Source of the DNA: Dillenia suffruticosa
Lineage: Eukaryota; Streptophyta; Magnoliopsida; Dilleniales; Dilleniaceae
Reading direction: 5' to 3'
NCBI GenBank assembly: GCA_033439265.1
Contig: JAVTVX010000016.1
Coordinates: 17,034,701 to 17,098,700, forward strand
Length of the DNA: 64,000 bases
The notes beneath the pieces are model-generated. The model was given only the letters and a program-made list of their open reading frames with translations. It was not told the DNA's origin and made no database searches. A program made the position numbers and the translations under genes. Of the stretch, positions 56,001-64,000 are shown piece by piece (position 1 is the first letter of the stretch; each line of letters starts with the position of its first letter).

Positions 56001-59000
56001 GGTTAGTGAGGGTAGATGAAGTTCTATTTGAACAATCATTTAGAACTAGTTATTTCTTACCGGTTCTTTGTCAATGACCTCCTATTAAAGCCAATTATCA
56101 TGGCTATAGTTCTAGACTGCCTCTGTGAGTTTTCTAATTATAGTGGGTTAGTTTTGAATCCATGAAAGTCCAAACTATTTGTCTTTCCTCAAGTACCATT
56201 GTCTCTAAAAAGATATCTAGCCTCACAGTGCTAGTTTCTACTAACAGAAGACCTTAGAATATAATTGAGAGTCCCCATTACTCATAGCCGGGTTACTAGG
56301 TCCAAGCACTGGTATTTGGTTGAGCAGGCCCACAGTAAAATTTCTGGTTGGAAGTCTAAATCATTTAGTATTGTTGGTCGGATTATCTTAATTCAAGCAT
56401 TCACATCCTTAGTTTCGGTTTATGCTATGCAGTTAGCCTGGCTTCTTGAATTGATTTGTGAGCAATTGGATAGATTGAACCATCAATTCATTTGGAGTAA
56501 TTTGTAGAGTCCTTGTCGAAAGGATGTGGTTTGTCGGTCAAAAGAAGTTGGGGGTGGTCGAGTTTGTCGAAACTCTCAAATTAATACTAATTCCCCCAAT
56601 ACAAATAATTTGTAATAATAGTGGTATTAGATCGAATTCTACAGAAACTATATTAACTTGACTCCTTAGTGATTGACAAAATAAAATAGGAGGTTTATAA
56701 AATAAATTTCTAAATTAAAAATTAATAATTTAAAATTAAAAGATAAATCAACAATACAAAAAAATACTAAAATTTAGAAAGGAAATTGAATATACCAAAT
56801 TCTGATCCAAGAGTTCACACATTTGATTGTCTCATTGATCATGGGTTAAAAATATTATTTTTGCAGTTCAAGCATTTAACTTTAAATTTATCAGAATAGT
56901 CATAATAAATTTTATATTTTTCTAAATTAATTGACCAAATCCAGTATCCAATCAAAATTTATCATTAATCGACTGGGTACGATAGCATTCCAAATCAATA
57001 TAATGATAGCATTAAGTTCTGTTAAAATAGTTAAACAAAAATACAAATAATCAGGATAGTTGTAATTATTTAATTTTGTTTTATCGATTTCTCAGGTTAA
57101 ATATGAATATTAGTAAAACACACATAAATATAAATAACCTAGTTGCTAATTGTACTATTCATTTATGACAATTACTGATCACTGAAATGTTAGATAGCAA
57201 TAGAAAAATTAATATCGAATTAAATTGTCAGATTAATTAATATTAATTTTTCATGTAAATAAATCAAAAATCGATAAATTCTTAAATTAAAAAGGCAATA
57301 AATTAATTGAAACACATAACCTCAATGTGAGAACACTCAAATGAAAATTCTCCTTAAATCAGAAGAAAGAAATTAGCCACTCATGGTGATAATCATGTTC
57401 TTGAATCAATAAAAGACAAATATACTTGAATGAAAAAAGGAAAACTAAAACCAAGAAAAGGAAAAAGAATTGTTGTGATGTGCTGTGTATGCTACTGCCG
57501 CCACCCCATTGGAGAAGTATATATAGCCATGAGTCAACAACTCTCTAGGTGAACGAGGGGTATTCTCTTGTTGGATCTAGATCTAAAAAGATTCTCCAAG
57601 GATAGGATAACCCCTCTAAAATAGGGAAACAATTAATCCCTTAAAAACAATTTACTTGCACTAAAACTTTCACTATAAATAAATCTTCCACTCTAGATGT
57701 TTTTTCCTTCCTTTGTAGACCCAAATTGATATTTTAAACCATTTAACTCAAAAAATACCTCATTAACCCTACTTTGATCAAATCTCCAACTTTGATTCCC
57801 TAAAAATAAAAAGTCATAAAATCATCCATCAGAACACTAAACAATCCAAAATTATACCATAATATCAACAATAAATTTAACATTTTTTAACATTATCAGG
57901 GGGCTGGGGATTCGAAAGTCTAGAGATGCTAATCGAGCTTTCCTTCCCAAATTCAATTGGTGCTTGCTCTTTTCGGACTTGGGTTTATGGTATGAGCTGC
58001 TTAGGCACAAATACCCTCGCTAGGGTGATTTCCTTCATTGTAGTTGTAACTTTGGAGCAGTCTACTTCGGATTCAGGAGTCATTTAAGTTTGGGGTGTGT
58101 TGAAATTTGGGTAATGGGAGGAATATCTGATTTTGGGAAGACAATTGGATTGGTACAGACCCGTTGTATTAGAGAACCTAGAGGGATGCTTTGGTTCCAT
58201 CTACAACACTTTTGGTGAGTCATTTCATCACTTTAGATAGGCAGGGGACATTTCGGGCCTTGCTGTCGTCCTTCCCAAGGCCTTGGCTAGAGGAGGTGAA
58301 GGCCGTGCTGATTTCCAGTGATTGTGAGGTGCAAAACTTAGTAAGTTGGGCAAGAAATTCATTAGGAGTCTTATCAGTGAGATCGGCTTATACCACGTTC
58401 AGTCATTAGGAGTGTTAGACTTTGTTTTGTCTATCACTTGGAGATGAATTTGGAGGTTGAAATGTCGAGAACGGGTCAAATTGCTGGTGTGCTTTTTCAT
58501 CCATGGCACTTTGATGACCAACAATTTAAGATGTAGTCGAGGCCTCATTGATGATCCTTTGTGTCCCCTCTACTAGGAGCTTCCGAAAACTCATGTTCAT
58601 CTTTTTTGAGATTGTTCAAAAGTGCATCAGATTTGGACTCGGGTTTTGCATTTGTCCTCTCTTGGCTGTTGTTGGGGAACTAACCAATGAATGAGTAGCT
58701 AGAGCATACTTGTCAGTCTCATGCTCTTCATATTGGCTTTCCATGGTCAGTCTGCTTTGTGAATACACTTTGGGCAATCTGGAAAACTCGATGTAGATGC
58801 GTCTTTGAAGACATTGCTTGTTCCCCATAAGGTGTCATCACAGTTGCTTCTAGTTACACTAGGGATAGGCAGACGCTTTTATTGCAGAGCTAAGTGATGT
58901 CTGTGAGGGCCTCAATCCATTGATTCATACCAAACTCTTTTGAACTGTTTTGGAGATCAATTCTACTGAGCTTGTTGAAGCATTATCATCTGAGATGGCT

Positions 59001-59236
59001 CTCTCTCATCTCGGATTCCATGTTGTCAAGGAATGCCAGCAATTTATCCCCTGATTTCGCTCCATTAAGTGATGTTTATTCATAGAGAAGAGAATAGTTG
59101 CGGTGACGTCACTGGGACATAAGTTACCTCTCCTTCTAGTGAGATGTACTGCCTTTTGAAGTGTGATATTAGAAGTATGACTTTTTAGAAGTTAGTTTTT
59201 CCCTTCCGTAGTATTTCTAAAAAAAATAGTATAATA
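53090..59236 (+). mobile_element. Decayed full-length-like L1 LINE, interrupted by a probable solo LTR
   Basis: Plus strand, order as in plant L1. ORF1 (DUF4283/CCHC_4) at 53480-54010: HLPGLPIELFDEEEFYRVGK, GCPLCIDVNKTNASPGKYAH, ICMEINLS. Endonuclease end at 54800-54960: VINISCLHGDHHPIL. Reverse-transcriptase region 55242-56520: GDSNTSFYHLSTIIHRNY, RVTRSKHWYLVEQ, KISGWKSKSFSIVGRIILIQ, YAMQLAWLLELICEQLDRLN. After the insertion (56555-57898): LGIRKSRDANRAFLPKFNW (57905 on) and a zf-RVT segment (58440-58650). Frameshifts and stops throughout. The 5' border near 53090 and 3' border near 59236 (short A-run) are approximate. It begins inside or beside the CACTA remnant. Confidence 0.82.
56555..57898. 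mobile_element. Probable solo LTR inserted in the LINE
   Basis: A 1344-bp non-coding insertion starts TGGTCGAG, ends ATTATCA (TG..CA), and is flanked by GGGGG on both sides (56550-56554 and 57899-57903). LINE coding signature resumes directly after it. The minus strand carries a TATA-box-like CTATATATACTTCTCC near 57510-57530, suggesting minus orientation. No internal retroelement genes are present, so a recombined solo LTR is most likely; the family is not assigned. Confidence 0.72.
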
Positions 59237-60400
59237 TGTTTTTCATTTTTTTTTTGTTTACATTTTGCTGTCTTGTTTGCTTAATGTCATGTCATCTCCC
59301 GATTCCCCCTCTTTACGTTCATGCTTCATATGTTGTAGCGATTGAAATCATACTTTGATGCAAATTTAATAATGCAAGTAAAATTGATAATGGGCATGCA
59401 TAAGAGTGGATTTGCCCTGGTTTAAATCTTTCCGATTACAGTGACCAATCCATGTGCACATGCAAGCAATGAAAAAAAGGTAAAACAAAATAAAATAAAA
59501 AAGTGAAAGTAAAAAAGGAAAGGGGTATAGGGATAAAATTAATACAACCTGAGATATGAAATTATGTGAGATCAAAGAAGTTGAAGAATTCTAGTCTAAT
59601 GTTTCTCTGGAGCTTGCAGTACTTATTCAAATATTCCATTATTCAGAATAGTAATTTTGAAACTTCGTTGCCTGTTCTCCAGGTGCTTTTTTATCCACAA
59701 ATACAGTAGCACGATGGTTCTGTGGTTCCCATCTCTCAGAGTTATTTTATCTTGACTGTCACCATGATGTGTGCCCAGCACCTATCCCAAGGGTTTCCAG
59801 AACCACCAATTGATTTTGGTTCAAAAATTTAATAATGGTTAAATTCAAAAATTTAGGTAAATTTCTTGGCGAGGGAGAGTTCCCAACGAGTCACCATTAA
59901 AACATGTGCATACATCCATGTATGTCTCCATATGTGTGTATATAAAATTCAGAATACCCATTTTAAATTGTGATTCGAAATGAACACATAATAGCTGGTT
60001 GGGTTCGCTATAAGGTTCTCTTATTTCAAAGGTAAAATAGTTAAAGAAAAAAAGAGGTTTGTGATTTATATTTAATACATGAGCAAGAAGCAAATAAAAA
60101 TATGCTAAAAAAACAGGGCAAAGCAACCAATACATAATTACACATCAAAAACAGGGGACGCCAACCTTCTCTTTTGCCTAGGAAAATCAGTGACATGAAG
60201 CAACCACCATAGACCAGTCTAGAAAAAACTAGAGCCAAACTAAAGTACACTCGCAGCCGTACAAAAGTTTTTAAAGGGAAGCAGTGATCCAACCACATGA
60301 TCTCCTCCAAAAGGGAGAACCTAATTAGGCAAGTAAGCAATTGAAAATGGTTACTTGAATTTGAAAAAAGTAAAAGAGAAATTTATCATTCTTTTTTACC
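59237..60400. other. Intergenic region, 3' side of the receptor kinase gene
   Basis: No separate gene recognised. Minus-strand open frames at 59845-60340 lack known domains and lie downstream of the kinase gene, so they are probably 3' flank. Confidence 0.5.
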
Positions 60401-63400
60401 TCATTGTAGATGTGTGAACCTTGCATCTCGAAGAAGCATGTCACGGGCAGAATGCAACTCTTTCAGAACGTTGCTGATGGTCATTCTTTCTTGAGGGGAC
60501 TCCATAGAGCAACCAATTCCAATCTTGATTAAGGAGACCACGCACTCCATTTTGCAGCTATTGCTAGTGTGATGCACCAGGATAGGATCCACAACATCTA
60601 TGATCCGGTTTGGCAATGCCATCACAGCGAATTTGTGAAGATTAAGTCCATCAGAAAACATGGTGTCAGTTGGTCGTTTGGCTGTGATCATCTCCAACAA
60701 TAAGATCCCATAGCTGTAAATGTCCCCTGCTGTCGTGATCTCACTTCCTATACCGTACTCTGTTTGATCATTTCACATGTTACTAGAAATATATTATATC
60801 TAAAGAAAGAAAAAAGTACTTCTCCAAACCAAAATAAGTGATAAAAGAGCAATGATTTTGGCATACTCGTACATGTTGCGGTGCATGAGACTAATTGTAT
60901 ACTGCAATGTTCTGATGAATGAAATGATTTCATTTGTATATCTATCTAAGTGGTTACCATTTTCCTGGACAGCATGTAGACTACCCTTTAATTTCTCAGA
61001 ATGAAAAGCCAAACTTAAGGATTGAGAAGTGCACTTACCTGGTGGAGCATAACCAATTGTTCCCCTTAATCCAATTGAGCTACTTTGATCATCATTTCCT
61101 TTTGGAAGTAGAAACCTTGCCAATCCAAAGTCCGCAACACATGCGGTCATGTCATCATCCAAAAGAATGTTGCTTGGCTTTAGATCACAATGGACAATCG
61201 GACTCTCACATTGGTGATGAAGATAACTCAGCGCACAAGCTATATCAATTGCAACATTGACTCTTTGCAGAATGTTTAGATGCAGAATCTCAATATGACA
61301 GCCATCTGTTTGTGGAGAAGGATGCAGCCAATTCTCTAAACTTCTATTGGTCACAAACTCATAAACCAAAGCCTTGAAATCATTGCCCTGCAAATCAATG
61401 CTTGAGCAAGCAGTTATGATCTTTACAAGATTTCGATGCCTAATGTTTCTCATGGCTTCACACTCAGCTAGGAAACTCTTGAAAGCTCCGTGGCATTGAA
61501 GGTTGAAGACTTTGATTGCAACAGAAGTACTAGATTCCCCGAATATTCCTTTGTATACAGTGCCAAAACTTCCCCTGCCAACCACATTTTCCAAGGAGAA
61601 TCCATTTGTTGCCCTCAGGAGACTTCTATATGACACTTGCAAAAGACTTTCGCCCAAAAGAGCCATAGATGATGGTTGCTTTTTTAGCTTTGCTCGTCTT
61701 CTATATTGACAAAGTAGGAAAGATGACACCACAAATGCAATGAATATTACACCTCCAATCAATACTAGCACCGTGTGACCATGCAATATCTTTCTTTTTT
61801 TTGAGCCATTGGTAGTGTTACACTTAGGCAAATGTAGTTCGCTTATTCCACCGCAGAGCCTATAATTTCCAACCAAAGATACTGCACTCGTGTTTAGGAA
61901 AACACCCTTCATTGGAACCTCGCCTTCAAAGTTATTGAAAGATAAATTTAGACTGTTTAGGTGAAATGATTCCAAAAATTTTGGTACGTGACCAGATAGA
62001 TTGTTATGAGAAAGGTCAAGGTTTTGTATGCCTCTCAAAGAACTTAATGGCTCAGGAATATATCCATGGAATAAGTTTTCTGATAAGTTTAAATCTACAA
62101 GGCTGTTGCAACTTTGCAATGTGCTCGGAAGCTCGCCTGATAAATGATTATTCGATAAATCCAACCCAGCCAAGTGACCCAGATTACCAATCTCAAAGGG
62201 TAGGCTGCCAACAAGTTGGTTTCCAGACAAATCTAATAAAATTGATAGTGCCGGAATACCAAACATTTGTTTTGGTATGGACCCACTAAGATTATTCAAG
62301 GAAAGATCCATTAGGATCAAATCTCCACAGTTACCCAACTCTGGTGGTATGTTTCCTTGTAATGTGCTGTTGGATAAATTGAGTTCGTTAAGTAATGACA
62401 AGTTTCCTATAGAAGCTGGAATCTTCCCAGAAAGTTTGTTGGACTGGAGAGTCAAAATTTGTAGGCTTTGAAGCTTACCAATCTCTTCAGGTATTGGCCC
62501 AACCATATGATTAATTTGCAAAGACAACTGACTAAGGCTGACAAGGTTACCTATCTCTGGAGGAATAAATCCGAATATTTCATTTTCTCCAAGGTTTAAA
62601 TAAGTCAACGAGGAAGAGAGATTACCGATTTCTTTTGGCAATATCCCAGCTAGTCGGTTTGCTTGTAGCTCTAACAATTCCAACTTCGTACAATTTGAAA
62701 GAGATTTGATGAAGTTCATGCCACCGGGCTCACCTCCTAAGCCAGTAACAGCAATAACAACTATTTTCAAATTTTGTAGGCCTCCAAAATCAACCAGAAT
62801 TTCTCCAGTAAAATTGCTTGCTCCTAATTCAAGATGCTCAAGATGGGTTGCATTGGATAATGAGATTGGAAGAGTACCACTAAAGTGGTTCCAATGGATT
62901 TGAAACGATTTAAGATTAGCAAGTGTGAGGCCAATGTTGGAGGGAAGTGTGCCGTGAAAATGATTTTCAGAAACGGCAAATACAGTAATAGAAGATAAGT
63001 TATATATGGATGTGGGGATCATACCATGAAGCTCATTGGAACCGAGTCCAAGAGTTTTTAAATTTCGTAGACGACCCAAAGCCTCTGGAATTGTCCCGCC
63101 CAACTTGTTTTCTACTAGAGAAAAGTATTCAAGTGATGTAAGGTTTCCAAGAAAGGGACTTATGGCTCCTGTTAAATTGTTTGCAGGGAAATAGAGGTGT
63201 ATAAGTTTTCGCAAGTGGCCAATCTCCTTTGGAATTTTTCCTATTAACTTGTTATAGGACATGTTTAGCACCATTAGGTTGGTGCAATGAGATAGAGTAG
63301 CAGGGATATTACCCTCAAAGGAATTGTCACTTAGAACCAAATGGTTCAGTCTGCGCAAACGACCTAGTTCAGGAGGGATTTGCCCGTGGAAACTATTGTT

Positions 63401-63775
63401 TCTTAGGTGGAGTATCTTAAGGAAGCTTAAGTTCCCTACATGAGGAGACAACAAACCACCCAAACCACTCGAAGCCAAATTCAAAACAGTGACCCTTACG
63501 TGTTGGCGAGAGCATGTCACACCCTCCCACTTGCAGAAGTGCATAGAATTATTCCAAGAGCTCGTTATCCATAGAGGATCATAAACAATGCTCTTTTTAA
63601 AGGCTAGCAATGCATCGTGATCACTGTTGTTTGTGTGCTGCATGGCCACGGCTAATGGCTTTGTCTTCGTTTTGTGGAGAATTAAGGTGTTGAGGAAGAA
63701 TAACAAGAGTAAAAACGTTTGCATCTTATTAGCTACACAAAGCACATTAGAGCAGCTCATCTCTGAATGTATCAA
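60401..63775 (-). CDS. LRR receptor-like kinase, subfamily XII (EFR/Xa21-like), non-RD
   Basis: Two exons, 61039-63775 and 60401-60759, with the intron (donor GTAAG at 61038) interrupting the kinase after GTIGYAPP, the conserved position in LRR-XII genes. They sum to 3096 bp and 1031 residues. Order: signal peptide (hydrophobic FLLLLFFLN; an internal Met at residue 18, base 63724, is a likely alternative start); LRRNT domain (about 51-95, WEGVTCS); some 21-23 leucine-rich repeats to about residue 640 (LNLSNSTLQGNIPPELGN type); transmembrane helix near 657-682 (VLVLIGGVIFIAFVVSSFLL); kinase from about 725 with GRGSFGTVYKG, VAIKVFNL, HCDLKPSN and ADFGLA. Cys replaces Arg in the HRD loop, making it a non-RD kinase typical of pattern-recognition immune receptors. 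Ligand unknown. Confidence 0.95.
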
Positions 63776-64000
63776 GAAAGCTGAGTGGCTCTACCTTCAC
63801 GTTATTCATAGATGATGATTTTAAATACCATCCTCGTGGAGATAAGGATTGACTTCTCGAGTCAAGAAGTAAACAGGTAGACTTTGTTTGGCCCATTGTA
63901 AGGGTTTTGTGAATGAAAATGATAGTGATTATTTGTCAAAACAACTAAGAAACTCAACCAAGTTTTCTAACTCCAATTGAGGTATACATTTTCAGCCCTC
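63776..64000 (-). promoter_or_regulatory. Upstream flank of the receptor kinase gene
   Basis: Holds the 5' leader and start of the promoter. The minus-strand sequence has TTTAAAATCATCATC near 63815. No specific element is firmly identified; the window ends here. Confidence 0.35.

Noticed and set aside
60041..60340. Minus-strand open frames downstream of the receptor kinase as a separate small membrane protein gene
   Set aside because: Hydrophobic but without family signature or good gene context; probably 3' flank.
61503..63815. Plus-strand open frames opposite the receptor kinase
   Set aside because: They are shadows of the LRR and kinase coding frame.

Overview
This is a window of AT-rich plant nuclear DNA, almost certainly from a eudicot. 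Genes have spliced introns with GT..AG borders, plant-specific families are present (ATL RING-H2 ligase, LRR-XII receptor kinase, plant type I DnaJ), and the spaces between them are filled with plant transposons and microsatellites. I cannot name the species. No bacterial-type operon, CRISPR array, rRNA or confident tRNA gene is visible.

Host genes are few. Four look intact: a glutaredoxin-like Cys-rich protein (14304-15491, minus), an ATL-family RING-H2 E3 ligase (21304-21876, minus), a six-exon farnesylation-motif DnaJ/Hsp40 (34485-37905, minus) and a two-exon non-RD LRR receptor kinase (60401-63775, minus). Gene fragments include a zinc-knuckle/Gly-rich piece at 29756-30410 and two short patellin-like pieces at 39880-40290.

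The rest is layered mobile DNA. Positions 1-10283 are most of a CACTA (En/Spm) element. It carries both transposase genes on the minus strand, a captured three-exon fragment of a KEA-type K+/H+ antiporter, a GC-rich array of nested hairpins, an (AG)n run and a hairpin-rich subterminal array. Its end at 10283 interrupts a LINE (10284 to about 12545), which is itself split by a hAT element (11053-12241) with perfect 8-bp target duplications. A short CACTA derivative lies at 17801-18902. A SINE-like family occurs at least five times, one copy with a 21-bp target duplication. An old Copia element with both LTRs covers 25752-29717. A MITE lies at 31161-31362, and an Au-like SINE sits inside the last DnaJ intron.

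Positions 43248-50110 hold a decayed Sirevirus-like Copia element with a very unequal LTR pair. It is followed by a decayed CACTA transposase (51470-52960) and a decayed LINE (about 53090-59236) interrupted by a probable solo LTR (56555-57898).

The most interesting feature is the first CACTA element, which combines near-intact transposition genes, a transduplicated host antiporter fragment with intact splice sites and frame, and unusual GC-rich multi-hairpin DNA.
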